From NCBI GenBank assembly GCA_027019165.1, contig JALUXC010000012.1, positions 62,001-126,000 on the forward strand: DNA of 64,000 nucleotides. The letters run 5' to 3'. How positions within the stretch are numbered: position 1 is the stretch's first letter; every line of letters starts with the position of its first letter. A program made the position numbers and the translations under genes. The DNA is from Pseudophaeobacter sp. GTDB lineage: Bacteria > Pseudomonadota > Alphaproteobacteria > Rhodobacterales > Rhodobacteraceae. This document shows positions 28,076 to 37,343 of this stretch, piece by piece. The notes under the pieces are model-generated. The model saw nothing but the letters and a program-made list of their open reading frames with translations. It searched no databases and had not been told where the DNA came from.

Positions 28076-28112
28076 TAGCGCTCGCCCAATCGTGGCGGGC
28101 GCTATTGCGTTT
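28076..28112 (+). terminator. Probable terminator after the VPLPA-CTERM gene
   Basis: TAGCGCTCGCC pairs with GGCGGGCGCTA (one G-T pair) around a short loop and is followed by TTGCGTTT. The T run is broken, so strength is uncertain. Confidence 0.55.
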
Positions 28113-28151
28113 ATGGCTGCCCGTCCAAACAAGCGGTGACTGGTTTGGCGT

Positions 28152-28829
28152 TTAACTGTTTCTGTGCGGGTCGTAGTCTGCCAGCCTCTTGCCCGGCTCA
28201 TCTACGAACAACTCGGGCAGGGCGGTGGCCGCCTCAATGAGATCGACGCGGAAGACGCGGAAGTCCTCGCGCGCCTCGCACCAGGCGGTGAGGGTCCAGA
28301 CGCGGCCCCAGTACTCCATGTGCAAAGGGCGGATCTTGCGCTGGCTGACCTCTCCGTCGATGCGCCGGTAGGTGATCTGCAGTTTCTGCCGCGCCTTGAT
28401 AGCGGCGCGCAGGGTGGGCATCTGGGCAAAGCCGCGCGCCGCATCGGCAAAGGGGTAGACGGCGAATTTCCATGCATCCGCCTCGGCAATGGTTTCGGCG
28501 GGCAAGACCGCGTCCACCTTGGCAGCCAGCGATTGCGCCGCCGATTTGAGGTCAGGGTCAGCGGCTTCGGCCACAATCGCCATGCCAAGGTTCAGCGCCT
28601 CCAGCTCTTCGGGCGTCAGGGTGAGGGGCGGCAGGGTGATCGCCTCGCGCACCATGTAGCCGACGCCGCGCTCTCCCTCGACCGGCACGCCAGAGGCGAC
28701 CAGCGTGTCCATGTCGCGGTAGATGGTGCGGGTCGAGACCTCCAGCCGCGCGGCAATGTCCTGCGCGCGGTGCAACTTCCCGTCGCGCAGGATCTGGATG
28801 ATTTCAAAAAGACGGTCGGTGCGGCGCAT
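28152..28829 (-). CDS. YafY-type transcriptional regulator with HTH and WYL domains
   Basis: 225 aa. N-terminal winged helix (residues about 1-60, with EVSTRTIYRDMDTL as recognition helix) and a WYL-type ligand-sensing domain (about 130-210; ITYRRIDGEVSQRKIRPLHMEYWG split as ITYRRIDGEVSQ and RKIRPLHMEYWG). WYL regulators sense nucleic-acid or nucleotide-type ligands. It lies 33 bases downstream of the small monooxygenase-like gene on the same strand, so it probably belongs to the same transcript and may control it. Confidence 0.88.
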   Translation of the reverse strand: MRRTDRLFEIIQILRDGKLHRAQDIAARLEVSTRTIYRDMDTLVASGVPVEGERGVGYMVREAITLPPLTLTPEELEALNLGMAIVAEAADPDLKSAAQSLAAKVDAVLPAETIAEADAWKFAVYPFADAARGFAQMPTLRAAIKARQKLQITYRRIDGEVSQRKIRPLHMEYWGRVWTLTAWCEAREDFRVFRVDLIEAATALPELFVDEPGKRLADYDPHRNS

Positions 28830-28862
28830 GGTGCTAGCCTTGGCCTGCGCCGCACCGGTTGG

Positions 28863-29198
28863 TCAAGCCGCCATCTGCCACAGGATGTCTTCGTGGCGCA
28901 TATCTATGCTGCCCGGCTCAATCGCCTGCATCAGCGCAGCGGCAAAGGGCTGTTTGGGAAAGGCCTCGGCGGCGGCCTGCGCGCTGGCGTTATCGCGCCA
29001 GACCACGTGATCGCTCCAGCGGCCATCGGCGCCACAAGACAGGCGGCGGAACATGAAACCGGGCTGGGCGCGCACGAAGGCCTCGCTTTCCTGGCTGAGG
29101 GCCACAAAGGCCTCCGGGGTGATTCCGCCTGCCAGGGTGAAGGTGACGATCTCGGCCACGGGGGTGGTTTTGGCGGCGGTGCTGTTGGTCTGTGTCAT
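28863..29198 (-). CDS. Dimeric alpha/beta-barrel (ABM-like) protein
   Basis: 111 aa, ferredoxin-like fold expected: PVAEIVTFTLAGGITPEAFVA... then GFMFRRLSCG and WSDHVVWRDNASAQAAAEAF, with the typical helix-strand order of antibiotic-biosynthesis monooxygenase-like proteins. Catalytic role unknown. It precedes the WYL regulator, and together they resemble the many regulator/ABM pairs in Rhodobacteraceae. The start is ATG with AAAGAGAT upstream on the minus strand. Confidence 0.7.
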   Translation of the reverse strand: MTQTNSTAAKTTPVAEIVTFTLAGGITPEAFVALSQESEAFVRAQPGFMFRRLSCGADGRWSDHVVWRDNASAQAAAEAFPKQPFAAALMQAIEPGSIDMRHEDILWQMAA

Positions 29199-29420
29199 CT
29201 CTTTGGTCTCCGTTGTGATGTGACAGGCTGGACCTAGCAGAGGGCAACTGACATAAACCTGTCAGTTGGTTTTGAGGTGCGGATGATTCAGCTGGATTTT
29301 GCCCCGGTTTGGCAACCTTTGGGCCTTGAGCGCCTTTGCGGGCGCGCCCTGCACCCGTAAAACCGATGCTGACAAAGGAAACCGGTGCGGATGGGCGCCG
29401 GACAAGAAGGAGACACTCAC

Positions 29421-29636
29421 ATGCTCAACAATATCGGCCTTCCAGGCATTCTGCTGATTGCCGTCGTGGTTCTGGTTCTGTTTGGCCGCGGCAAGATTTC
29501 TTCGCTGATGGGCGAAGTCGGCAAAGGGATCACCGCCTTCAAGAAGGGCGTGAAGGACAGCACCGAGGAAATCGAGCAGGATGCGGCCGCCGAGGCGAAG
29601 GACATCACGCCCGAGACCGAAAAAGACAAGGCCTAA
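29421..29636 (+). CDS. tatA: Sec-independent protein translocase TatA
   Basis: 71 aa: a single N-terminal membrane helix ([18 protein letters not shown]), the FG hinge with [22 protein letters not shown]-type amphipathic helix (about residues 22-43), and an acidic tail. TatA oligomers form the channel for folded Tat substrates in the inner membrane. Start at MLNNIGL with a strong AAGGAG site eight bases upstream. First gene of tatABC; tatB starts 6 bases later. Confidence 0.95.
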   Translation: MLNNIGLPGILLIAVVVLVLFGRGKISSLMGEVGKGITAFKKGVKDSTEEIEQDAAAEAKDITPETEKDKA

Positions 29637-29642
29637 TCGCCC

Positions 29643-30128
29643 ATGTTCGATCTTGGGTGGACCGAACTGATGGTGGTCGGGATCGTCGCGCTGATCGTGG
29701 TCGGCCCCAAGGACCTGCCGGTGCTGTTCCGCAATGTTGGGCGGTTTGTGGGCAAGGCCAAGGGCATGGCCCGCGAATTCAGCCGCGCGATGAACGATGC
29801 CGCTGATGAGGCCGGCGTCAAGGATGTGGCGCAGGGGCTGAAGGCTGCGACCAACCCTGTTGGCACCGCCATGGACGGGGTCAAGGAGGCGGCGCAGGAT
29901 ATGGCCAAATCCATCGACCCGACCAAGTTCGATGCCGATAGCGAAACCGGCAAACTGGCCGCCGAGCGCGCGGCAGATGCCAAGAAGATCCAGGCGGCCA
30001 CAGCCCGCGCGGCAGCGGAACGCAAGGCCAAGGAAGCGCAAGAGGCGCTGGCCTATGCCGAAGCCGCCGAAAAGGAGCTTGAGGCCAGCGCGACCCCTGC
30101 GGTCGAGGACAAAGAGACCAAATCATGA
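29643..30128 (+). CDS. tatB: Sec-independent protein translocase TatB
   Basis: 161 aa. The N-terminus [21 protein letters not shown]-like helix (positions 1-20 membrane) with the TatB-specific Glu8, then GPKDLP and an amphipathic helix, and a long Ala/Lys/Glu-rich cytosolic tail (about residues 95-161, coiled coil likely). TatB joins TatC to form the substrate receptor. The stop overlaps the tatC start by four bases (ATGA). Confidence 0.95.
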   Translation: MFDLGWTELMVVGIVALIVVGPKDLPVLFRNVGRFVGKAKGMAREFSRAMNDAADEAGVKDVAQGLKAATNPVGTAMDGVKEAAQDMAKSIDPTKFDADSETGKLAAERAADAKKIQAATARAAAERKAKEAQEALAYAEAAEKELEASATPAVEDKETKS

Positions 30129-31048
30129 GCCAATCCGAAGAGATCGAGGATTCCTCCGCGCCGCTGATCGAGCATCTGGCAGAGCTGCGCACGCGGCTGA
30201 TCCGGGCGGTAGGGGCCTTTATCGTCGGGATCGTGCTGGCCTTTACCGTGGCCGAGCCGATCCTGCAGTTCCTGCTGGGGCCAATCGAGGCGACCCTGCG
30301 GGAGCTTGGCGATCCGTCGCCCACCTTGCAGTACACCAGCCCGCAGGAATACCTGTTCACGCTGTTCCGCATCTCGATGGTGTTCGGCTTTGCGCTGTCC
30401 TTCCCGGTGATCGGCTTTCAGCTGTGGCGGTTTGTTGCGCCGGGGCTGTATAAAAGCGAAAAGAACGCCTTCTTGCCCTTCCTGATCGCATCGCCGGTGA
30501 TGTTCCTGTTGGGGGCAGCCTTTGCGCATCTGGTGGTGACACCCCTCGCCATGCAGTTCTTCCTTGGTTTTGCGGATGTCTCATCGATCTTTGCCAACCT
30601 TCTGTCGGGAGCGGTGAATGACTTGCCCGCCGACGCGGCTGTGGTCCCTGAGACAACCGATGGCGTGCGGATCACCTTCTTCGGCAAGGTGAACGAGTCG
30701 CTGGATATCACGCTCAAGTTCATCATGGCCTTTGGACTGTGTTTCCAGCTACCGGTGTTGCTGACCCTGATGGGGAAGGCCGGTCTGGTCAGCGCCGAAG
30801 GCTTGGGATCAGTGCGCAAATACGCGGTTGTGGCCATTCTGGTGCTGGCCGCGCTGGTGACCCCGCCGGATGTCATCACCCAGCTGATCCTCTTCACCGT
30901 GGTCTATGGCCTATACGAGATTTCAATCTTCCTGGTGGGCCGGGTTGAAAAGAAACGCGAAGAGAAGCTGCGCGCCGAAGGCTACTATGACGATGAGGAA
31001 GAAGACGATCCTCTGATGGCCGAGTTCGACAAGGACGACGACAAATAG
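30125..31048 (+). CDS. tatC: Sec-independent protein translocase TatC
   Basis: 307 aa, six membrane segments. Signature features: an acidic N-terminus with [12 protein letters not shown] (about residues 16-27), [13 protein letters not shown]-like periplasmic loop, and the conserved [11 protein letters not shown] helix. Recognises the twin-arginine signal. The acidic C-terminal tail ([17 protein letters not shown]) is typical of alphaproteobacterial TatC. A terminator lies about 20 bases after the stop. No serS gene follows, unlike in many relatives. Confidence 0.96.
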   Translation: MSQSEEIEDSSAPLIEHLAELRTRLIRAVGAFIVGIVLAFTVAEPILQFLLGPIEATLRELGDPSPTLQYTSPQEYLFTLFRISMVFGFALSFPVIGFQLWRFVAPGLYKSEKNAFLPFLIASPVMFLLGAAFAHLVVTPLAMQFFLGFADVSSIFANLLSGAVNDLPADAAVVPETTDGVRITFFGKVNESLDITLKFIMAFGLCFQLPVLLTLMGKAGLVSAEGLGSVRKYAVVAILVLAALVTPPDVITQLILFTVVYGLYEISIFLVGRVEKKREEKLRAEGYYDDEEEDDPLMAEFDKDDDK

Positions 31049-31067
31049 CACGTCGATAGAAAGAGTT

Positions 31068-31099
31068 GAGGCGCGTCCCACGGGGCGCGCTTCTTTTTT
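31068..31099 (+). terminator. Intrinsic terminator after tatC
   Basis: GGCGCGTCCC pairs with GGGGCGCGC (one mismatch) around a short loop and is followed by TTCTTTTTT. It ends the tatABC operon. Confidence 0.85.
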
Positions 31100-31224
31100 G
31101 CGCTGGCGCAATTGGGTGGTGACGGGGTTTCAGCTATAGGTCTATGTTACCTGCGGTGCGCCCCTTTTGGGACCAAGGCGCGCCCTTTGCAGCGAACAGA
31201 GCTGAACGGGAAGGGAGGCCCTTT

Positions 31225-32373
31225 TTGCTCGAGTATAGCCACAACCACGTGTTTGTCCTTGCTTCGCTCGCGATCGCTCTGATCGCCGGGTTTTCTGGCC
31301 TGTCGCTGTTGCAGGGGGCCTCTCAGATGTCGGTTCCGGTGCGCAAGATCGTGGTCTCTATCGCCGCGGTCATTCTCGGCAGTGGCATCTGGTCGATGCA
31401 TTTCGTGGCCATGCTGGGCTTGGAGCTGCCTGTTGCCTATTACTTTGATCCTCTGATCACGCTGATCTCGGCGCTGACTGCGATCCTCTTCATGGGGCTC
31501 GCTCTGCTGATCGTGCATTTCGGCACCCGTACGCGGGGCAAGATCCTGTTGGCAGGGGTGATCATGGGCAGTGGCATTGCCGCGATGCACTACATCGGCA
31601 TGTCTGGCATGGAACTGTGCCTGCCAAGTTATTCTGCGCCGCAGGTGGGAATGGCCTTTGCGGCCTCAATCGCGCTCAGTGCGGCATCGTTTCAGCTCTC
31701 CTATGGGCAGCGCAGTGCGCGCAATATCGTGCTGGGCACCTTTGGTTTTGGCATCGCTGTCTTTGCGGTGCATTTCATTGCCATGGCGGGGACAGGGTTC
31801 ACCCAGTCCGCCGCATACGCCACGTTTGTACCGCCCATGAGCAGGGGCGTTCTGGCCTTTGGCGTGACGCTTTCCGCCTTTGTTCTGTCTGGCAGTTTCC
31901 TGCTTTCTGGCGCGACCTTTGCAACCCGGCTTGGCGGATCAACAGAGGGAGTCAAGGATCCTGCAATCCCCGATCCAATGGCTGCGGAAGAGGACGTTCC
32001 GCTCACCGCCCTGCATGCGGGTGAAACGGTGCAGGTGTCAGACTGCCGGATCCCCTATGAGGCCGAGTCCCGCACCCATTTCATCAGCCCTGTCAATGTT
32101 TCCGCGATCCGCGCAGAAGGCCACTATACGGTGCTGTACAGCGGCGAGAGCAAGCTTTTTTGCCCTTGGTCCATCTCGGAGGCGGAAACCCGTATCGGTG
32201 CTGGCCCCTTTATGCGCACCCACCGCAGTTACCTGGTGAACCTTGACCATGTCACCAGTTTCGAGCGCAAGAAAGACAATGGCGTGTGCTATTTCGATGA
32301 AACACCGGCTTTGCCCAAGGTGCCCGTGAGCCGCTCGCGCCTTGCCGATGTGCGCAAAAAGCTTGGGATGTAG
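31225..32373 (+). CDS. MHYT-domain membrane sensor with LytTR DNA-binding domain (CoxC/CoxH-like)
   Basis: 382 aa from the TTG start used here. About seven membrane helices carry three MHYT-type motifs (SMHFVAMLG, AMHYIGMSG, AVHFIAMAG) whose His/Met residues may bind copper and a gas such as CO or O2. The C-terminal about 100 residues are a LytTR DNA-binding domain (HFISPVNVSAIRAEGHY; THRSYLVNLDHV). The same architecture occurs in CoxC and CoxH of carboxidotrophs, and the gene stands directly upstream of coxMSL, so it probably controls CO oxidation. TTG at 31225 is preferred because AGGGAGG lies six bases upstream; the ATG at 31144 gives 27 extra non-conserved residues and no good ribosome site. 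Confidence 0.85.
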   Translation: MLEYSHNHVFVLASLAIALIAGFSGLSLLQGASQMSVPVRKIVVSIAAVILGSGIWSMHFVAMLGLELPVAYYFDPLITLISALTAILFMGLALLIVHFGTRTRGKILLAGVIMGSGIAAMHYIGMSGMELCLPSYSAPQVGMAFAASIALSAASFQLSYGQRSARNIVLGTFGFGIAVFAVHFIAMAGTGFTQSAAYATFVPPMSRGVLAFGVTLSAFVLSGSFLLSGATFATRLGGSTEGVKDPAIPDPMAAEEDVPLTALHAGETVQVSDCRIPYEAESRTHFISPVNVSAIRAEGHYTVLYSGESKLFCPWSISEAETRIGAGPFMRTHRSYLVNLDHVTSFERKKDNGVCYFDETPALPKVPVSRSRLADVRKKLGM

Positions 32374-32540
32374 GTCTGCGCATTCCTGCGCAGCACCGCA
32401 AGCGGTTAGCCAAACCCCCGCTCGTGTCTTGTGATCCATACGCGTCCTTGGGACGAGGCCTCCACATGTCCTGTGAGTGGGCGATGAGCGCACGCCTTTT
32501 GCGGGTGTTGAGTTGTTTCGCATCGCCCTGTGGTTATCAG

Positions 32541-32572
32541 TCGCAGCTCGTGCAGCTCATTCGCATTTCGTG
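32541..32572. promoter_or_regulatory. Direct repeat upstream of coxM, candidate LytTR site
   Basis: TCGCAGCTCGTG at 32541 and TCGCATTTCGTG at 32561 match at 10 of 12 positions and start exactly 20 bp apart. A third partial copy (TCGCA) is at 32518. LytTR regulators bind short direct repeats about two helical turns apart, and the gene just upstream encodes one. The repeats end 90 bases before the coxM start. Confidence 0.5.
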
Positions 32573-32662
32573 AAAGTGACTGCGGCAGTCGTTTCCGCAG
32601 TCTCGCCGCAAGGGGCACGGCGTCCTCTAATGCCAGCAATCCGGCATTCAGGGAGGACACGG

Positions 32663-33517
32663 ATGATACCTTCGGAATTCGAATACCACCGGCCCGGCAG
32701 TATTGCGGCGGCGCTGGCGGTTCTTGAGGAACACGGCGATGATGCTCGCGTCATGGCAGGCGGGCACAGCCTGATCCCGATGATGAAATTGCGCATGGCC
32801 GATGTGCCGCATCTGATCGATCTGCAGTCCATTGATGAGCTGAAAGGCATTTCGGTCGAAGGCGGCAAGGTCACCATCGGCGCCATGACCACGCAGCACG
32901 AGCTGATCACCAATGATGCGCTTGCGGCCGCTGCGCCGATCATGCGCGAGGCGGCCCTGCTGATAGCTGATCCTCAGGTGCGCTATATGGGAACGATCGG
33001 TGGCAACGTGGCCAATGGCGATCCCGGCAATGACATGCCCGGGCTGATGCAGTGCCTGGATGCAACCTTTTCCCTGCACGGCCCAGACGGCACCCGCGAG
33101 GTTCAGGCGCGCGACTTTTACGAGGCGGCCTATATGACCGACCGCGAGGACGACGAGATTCTGACCCGGATCTCCTTTGCCGCGCCAAAGGGCGGGCAGG
33201 CCTATGAAAAGCAGAAGCGCAAGATCGGGGACTACGCGACGGCGGCTGCGGCTGTGATCATCGAAAAGGCGAGCGGCAAGGTGGCCTCTGCCTCAATCGC
33301 GATGACCAACCTCAGCGACACGCCGGTGTTTTCTGAGGCTGCTGGCTCGGCTTTGGTTGGGAGCGATTGCGGCAGCGATGCCATGTCCAATGCGGTTTCG
33401 GCCATGCTGGGCGACATCGACCCGACCGAAGACAACCGCGGACCGGTCGAATTCAAGAAACACGTGGCTGGCGTCATCCTGCGCCGCGCGATCGAACGCG
33501 CCTGGTCGCGGGCCTGA
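32663..33517 (+). CDS. coxM: CO dehydrogenase medium (FAD) subunit
   Basis: 284 aa flavoprotein subunit that passes electrons from the iron-sulfur subunit to the respiratory chain. The two FAD-pyrophosphate motifs are visible: AGGHSLIP at 32-39 and [16 protein letters not shown] at about 111-126. Preceded by a strong AGGGAGGA site. First gene of coxMSLDEF-x-G; the 289-base leader contains the direct repeat and two hairpins (32579-32601 and 32629-32648). CoxS starts 11 bases after the stop. Confidence 0.93.
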   Translation: MIPSEFEYHRPGSIAAALAVLEEHGDDARVMAGGHSLIPMMKLRMADVPHLIDLQSIDELKGISVEGGKVTIGAMTTQHELITNDALAAAAPIMREAALLIADPQVRYMGTIGGNVANGDPGNDMPGLMQCLDATFSLHGPDGTREVQARDFYEAAYMTDREDDEILTRISFAAPKGGQAYEKQKRKIGDYATAAAAVIIEKASGKVASASIAMTNLSDTPVFSEAAGSALVGSDCGSDAMSNAVSAMLGDIDPTEDNRGPVEFKKHVAGVILRRAIERAWSRA

Positions 33518-33528
33518 GGGAGGAACCC

Positions 33529-34020
33529 ATGGGAAAACAAATCATCACCCTGACCGTGAACGGCGAAAAGCATGAGGTCGCCGCCGAGCCGCGCGAACTG
33601 CTTGTGCATACCCTGCGCGAGACGCTGAACCTGCGCGGGCCCCATGTGGGCTGCGAGACCTCCCATTGCGGCGCCTGCACCGTTGATATCGACGGCAAGT
33701 CGGTGAAATCCTGCACCATGTTCGCTGCCCAGGCGGACGGGGCCGAGATCACCACCATTGAAGGCATCGCCACGCCAGACGGCATGCATGTGCTGCAGGA
33801 GATGTTCCGCGAACATCACGGGCTTCAGTGCGGCTATTGCACCCCCGGTATGATCACGCGGGCCTATCGCCTTTTGCAGGAGAACCCGAACCCCACCGAA
33901 GAAGAGGTGCGGTTCGGCATCGCAGGCAACCTGTGCCGCTGCACCGGTTATCAGAACATCGTCAAGGCGATCCTCGCCGCCGCCGCCGAAATGAACGCAG
34001 CCAGGGAGGCAGCACAATGA
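33529..34020 (+). CDS. coxS: CO dehydrogenase small (2Fe-2S) subunit
   Basis: 163 aa with two [2Fe-2S] clusters. Cys42, Cys47, Cys50 and Cys62 form the plant-ferredoxin-type cluster; Cys101, Cys104, Cys136 and Cys138 form the second (CGYCTPGM and CRCTGYQNI), as in all xanthine-oxidase-family small subunits. Carries electrons from the Mo-Cu centre to CoxM. AGGGAGGAA precedes the ATG. The stop overlaps the coxL start by four bases. Confidence 0.95.
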   Translation: MGKQIITLTVNGEKHEVAAEPRELLVHTLRETLNLRGPHVGCETSHCGACTVDIDGKSVKSCTMFAAQADGAEITTIEGIATPDGMHVLQEMFREHHGLQCGYCTPGMITRAYRLLQENPNPTEEEVRFGIAGNLCRCTGYQNIVKAILAAAAEMNAAREAAQ

Positions 34021-36431
34021 AGGATCTGGAGGACCGTCAGGAACGGATCGACAATCTCAAAGGTCTGGGCTGCTCGCGCAAGCGGGTTGAGGATGCCCGC
34101 TTTACCCAGGGCAAGGGCAACTATGTGGATGACGTCAATCTTCCGGGCATGTTGCACGGCGACTTTGTCCGCTCGCCCTATGCCCATGCGCGGGTGAAAT
34201 CGATCAATATCGATGCCGCCATGGCGCTGGATGGCGTCGTCGCCGTTCTGACCGCCAAGGATCTTGAGCCGCTCTCGTTGCACTGGATGCCGACCCTTGC
34301 GGGCGACAAACAGATGGTGCTGGCCGATGGCAAGGTGCTGTTCCAGGGCCAGGAGGTCGCATTCGTCGTCGCCAAGGACCGTTACGTCGCTGCCGATGCG
34401 GTGGAACTGGTCGAGGTGGAGTATGAGGAACTGCCGGTTCTGGTGGATCCCTTTGAGGCGCTGCAGTCCGACATTGTCCTGCGTGAAGATATCAAGGACG
34501 AGAAAGAGGGCGCCCATGGCGCGCGCCGCCATCACAACCACATCTTCCTCTGGGAAGAGGGCGACAAGGATGCCACCGAACAGGTTCTGGACGAGGCCGA
34601 AGTGGTGGCCGAGGAGATGGTCTACTATCACCGCACCCATCCGTGCCCGCTGGAGCCCTGTGGCAGCGTGGCGAGCATGGACAAGATCAACGGAAAGCTG
34701 ACGCTTTGGGGCACTTTCCAGGCGCCGCATGTGGTGCGCACGGTCGCCAGCCTTCTGTCGGGGATCGAAGAGCACAACATCCGCGTGATCTCGCCCGATA
34801 TCGGCGGCGGCTTTGGCAATAAGGTCGGTGTCTATCCGGGCTATGTCTGCTCCATCGTGGCCTCGATCGTTACCGGCCAGCCGGTGAAGTGGATCGAAGA
34901 CCGGATGGAAAACCTGATGGCCACGGCCTTTGCCCGTGATTACTGGATGAAGGGCAAGATCAGCGCCACCAAGGACGGGAAGATCACCGGGTTGCACTGC
35001 CATGTGACCGCCGACCACGGCGCCTTTGATGCCTGCGCCGACCCGACCAAGTTCCCGGCTGGTTTCTTCCACATCTGCACCGGGTCCTATGACATCCCGG
35101 TCGCATATGTGGGCGTCGATGGCGTCTATACCAACAAGGCACCGGGCGGTGTGGCCTATCGCTGCTCCTTCCGGGTGACGGAGGCGGCCTATTTCATCGA
35201 GCGCATGATCGAAGTTTTGGCAATCGAGCTGAACATGGACGCAGCCGAGCTGCGCCGGATCAATTTTATCAAGGCCGATCAGTTCCCGTATCAGTCTGCC
35301 TTGGGCTGGGAATATGACTCCGGCGACTATCACACCGCCTGGGACAAGGCCTTGGCCGCGGTCAAATATGATGATCTGCGCGCCGAGCAAGCCCAGCGGG
35401 TGGAAGACTTCAAGGCCGGAAAAACGCGCAAGCTTTTGGGCATTGGTCTGACGCATTTCACCGAGATCGTCGGTGCGGGTCCGGTAAAGAACTGCGATAT
35501 CCTCGGCATGGGGATGTTCGACAGTTGCGAGATCCGCATTCACCCCACCGGATCGGCCATCGCGCGCCTTGGCACCATCAGCCAGGGGCAGGGCCATGCG
35601 ACCACATTCGCGCAGATCCTTGCGTCCGAAATCGGCCTTTCCGCAGACAGCATCACCATCGAGGAGGGCGATACCGACACGGCTCCTTACGGTCTGGGCA
35701 CCTATGGCTCACGCTCGACTCCGGTTGCCGGGGCTGCCACCGCCATGGCGGGCCGCAAGATCCGCGCCAAGGCGCAGATGATTGCGGCCTACCTTCTGGA
35801 GGTGCATGACAACGATCTGGAATGGGATGTGGATCGCTTCGTGGTCAAGGGCGCGCCCGAGCGCTTCAAGACCATGAAAGACATCGCCTATGCGGCCTAC
35901 AATCAGGCCATTCCGGGCGTTGAGCCGGGACTGGAGGCGGTCAGCTACTATGATCCGCCCAATATGACCTATCCCTTTGGCGCCTATATCTGCGTCATGG
36001 AAATCGACGCTGACACGGGCGAGCATGAGATCCGCCAGTTCTATGCGCTGGATGATTGCGGCACCCGGATCAACCCGATGGTCATCGAAGGTCAGGTGCA
36101 CGGGGGCCTGACCGAGGCGCTCGCCATCGCCATGGGGCAGGAGATCGCCTATGACGATATGGGCAACTGCAAGACCGGCACGCTGATGGATTTCTTCATC
36201 CCCACCGCTGTCGAGACGCCCCATTACACCACCGACCACACCGAAACCCCCAGCCCGCATCACCCGATCGGCGCAAAGGGCGTGGGCGAAAGCCCAAATG
36301 TAGGCGGCGTGCCAGCCTTCTCCAATGCCGTTCACGATGCCTTCCGTGCCTTTGGCCTGCGTCAAAGCCATATGCCGCATGATCACTGGCGGATCTGGAA
36401 GATCGCCAATGATCTGGGCCTGCACGGATAA
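34017..36431 (+). CDS. coxL: Form I CO dehydrogenase large (Mo-Cu) subunit
   Basis: 804 aa catalytic subunit that oxidises CO with water to CO2. It contains AYRCSFR at residues 380-386, the form I signature with the Cys (383) that binds copper of the [CuSMoO2] centre; form II enzymes have AYRGAGR. Molybdopterin-binding motifs GGGFGNK (about 263-269) and the C-terminal [13 protein letters not shown] (with the active-site Glu) are intact. Overlaps coxS by four bases, with AGGGAGG upstream. A short hairpin (36444-36465) lies between it and coxD. Confidence 0.96.
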   Translation: MKDLEDRQERIDNLKGLGCSRKRVEDARFTQGKGNYVDDVNLPGMLHGDFVRSPYAHARVKSINIDAAMALDGVVAVLTAKDLEPLSLHWMPTLAGDKQMVLADGKVLFQGQEVAFVVAKDRYVAADAVELVEVEYEELPVLVDPFEALQSDIVLREDIKDEKEGAHGARRHHNHIFLWEEGDKDATEQVLDEAEVVAEEMVYYHRTHPCPLEPCGSVASMDKINGKLTLWGTFQAPHVVRTVASLLSGIEEHNIRVISPDIGGGFGNKVGVYPGYVCSIVASIVTGQPVKWIEDRMENLMATAFARDYWMKGKISATKDGKITGLHCHVTADHGAFDACADPTKFPAGFFHICTGSYDIPVAYVGVDGVYTNKAPGGVAYRCSFRVTEAAYFIERMIEVLAIELNMDAAELRRINFIKADQFPYQSALGWEYDSGDYHTAWDKALAAVKYDDLRAEQAQRVEDFKAGKTRKLLGIGLTHFTEIVGAGPVKNCDILGMGMFDSCEIRIHPTGSAIARLGTISQGQGHATTFAQILASEIGLSADSITIEEGDTDTAPYGLGTYGSRSTPVAGAATAMAGRKIRAKAQMIAAYLLEVHDNDLEWDVDRFVVKGAPERFKTMKDIAYAAYNQAIPGVEPGLEAVSYYDPPNMTYPFGAYICVMEIDADTGEHEIRQFYALDDCGTRINPMVIEGQVHGGLTEALAIAMGQEIAYDDMGNCKTGTLMDFFIPTAVETPHYTTDHTETPSPHHPIGAKGVGESPNVGGVPAFSNAVHDAFRAFGLRQSHMPHDHWRIWKIANDLGLHG

Positions 36432-36443
36432 GGGGAGAACCGA

Positions 36444-36465
36444 GAGGGCCGCGTCGGTGGCCCTC
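36444..36465 (+). promoter_or_regulatory. Hairpin between coxL and coxD
   Basis: GAGGGCC pairs with GGCCCTC across GCGTCGGT, without a T run. It may protect the upstream structural-gene mRNA or reduce downstream expression, which would fit the lower need for maturation factors. Confidence 0.4.
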
Positions 36466-36476
36466 CTATCCACATC

Positions 36477-37343
36477 ATGACCTATCTCGACCTTCAGAAT
36501 GACCTTGCAAGTCAAGGCTATGTCGCCTCGGACGATCTGGCGATGGCGCTGCATCTTGCGGTGACGCTGGGCCGTCCCTTGCTGCTTGAAGGGGCGGCAG
36601 GCGTCGGCAAGACCGAGATCGCCCGCGCTCTGGCTTCGGCGCGCGACACCCGGCTGATCCGGTTGCAATGCTATGAAGGGCTGGATGCGGCGCAGGCGAT
36701 CTATGAATGGAACTACCAACGCCAGCTCTTGGCCATTCAGGCCTCGGGCAAGACCGGCAAAGAGGCCGAAGCGCAGATCTTCTCTGAAGACTACCTGCTC
36801 GAACGTCCGCTGCTGCAGGCGATCCGGCAGGACACGCCGCCAGTGCTGCTGATTGATGAGATCGACCGCGCTGATGAAGAATTCGAGGCCTACCTGTTGG
36901 AGGTGCTGGCCGATTTTCAGATCACCGTGCCGGAGCTTGGCACCATCACGGCGAAAAGCAGACCCTTGGTGATCCTCACTGCCAATGGCACCCGCGATTT
37001 GTCGGACGCGCTGCGGCGGCGCTGCCTTTACGCCCATGTGGATTATCCCGAACGCAAGACGGAACTTGCCATTCTGGACGCGCGCTGTCCGGGGCTGAGT
37101 GCTGCGCTGGCCGGGCAGATCGTCGGCTTCGTGCAGGATCTGCGCAAGGAGGACCTTGTGAAGAAACCCGGCGTGGCCGAGATGCTGGACTTCGCCGCCG
37201 CGCTCTCTGGGCTGGGCGTGGCCGACCTCACCGAAGACCCAACTGCCCTGATGGCGGCCATGGCCACGCTTTTGAAAACCGAGGCGGACCGCGGGGCGGT
37301 TCCGGCAGAGGTCGCGCAGCGTCTGGCGGGGCGCGCCGCATGA
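36477..37343 (+). CDS. coxD: MoxR-type AAA ATPase for CO dehydrogenase maturation
   Basis: 288 aa. Walker A GAAGVGKTE near residues 38-46, Walker B LLIDEIDRAD near 122-131, sensor region LTANGTRDLSDALRRR. In Oligotropha carboxidovorans CoxD is a membrane-bound chaperone needed to insert sulfur and copper into apo-CODH. Starts 45 bases after coxL; the ribosome site is weak. The stop overlaps the coxE start by four bases (ATGA). Confidence 0.92.
   Translation: MTYLDLQNDLASQGYVASDDLAMALHLAVTLGRPLLLEGAAGVGKTEIARALASARDTRLIRLQCYEGLDAAQAIYEWNYQRQLLAIQASGKTGKEAEAQIFSEDYLLERPLLQAIRQDTPPVLLIDEIDRADEEFEAYLLEVLADFQITVPELGTITAKSRPLVILTANGTRDLSDALRRRCLYAHVDYPERKTELAILDARCPGLSAALAGQIVGFVQDLRKEDLVKKPGVAEMLDFAAALSGLGVADLTEDPTALMAAMATLLKTEADRGAVPAEVAQRLAGRAA

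Noticed and set aside
29283-29360. Short plus-strand frame before tatA (MIQLDFAPVW start)
   Set aside because: About 25 codons, no ribosome site and no conserved feature.
31144-31224. ATG start adding 27 residues to the MHYT-LytTR protein
   Set aside because: No ribosome site and no homology in the added residues; TTG at 31225 has AGGGAGG at correct spacing. The ATG cannot be fully excluded.
33951-37037. Long minus-strand frames (548 and 442 aa) antisense to coxL and coxD
   Set aside because: They mirror codons of coxL and coxD, which are unmistakable; composition is typical of shadow frames.
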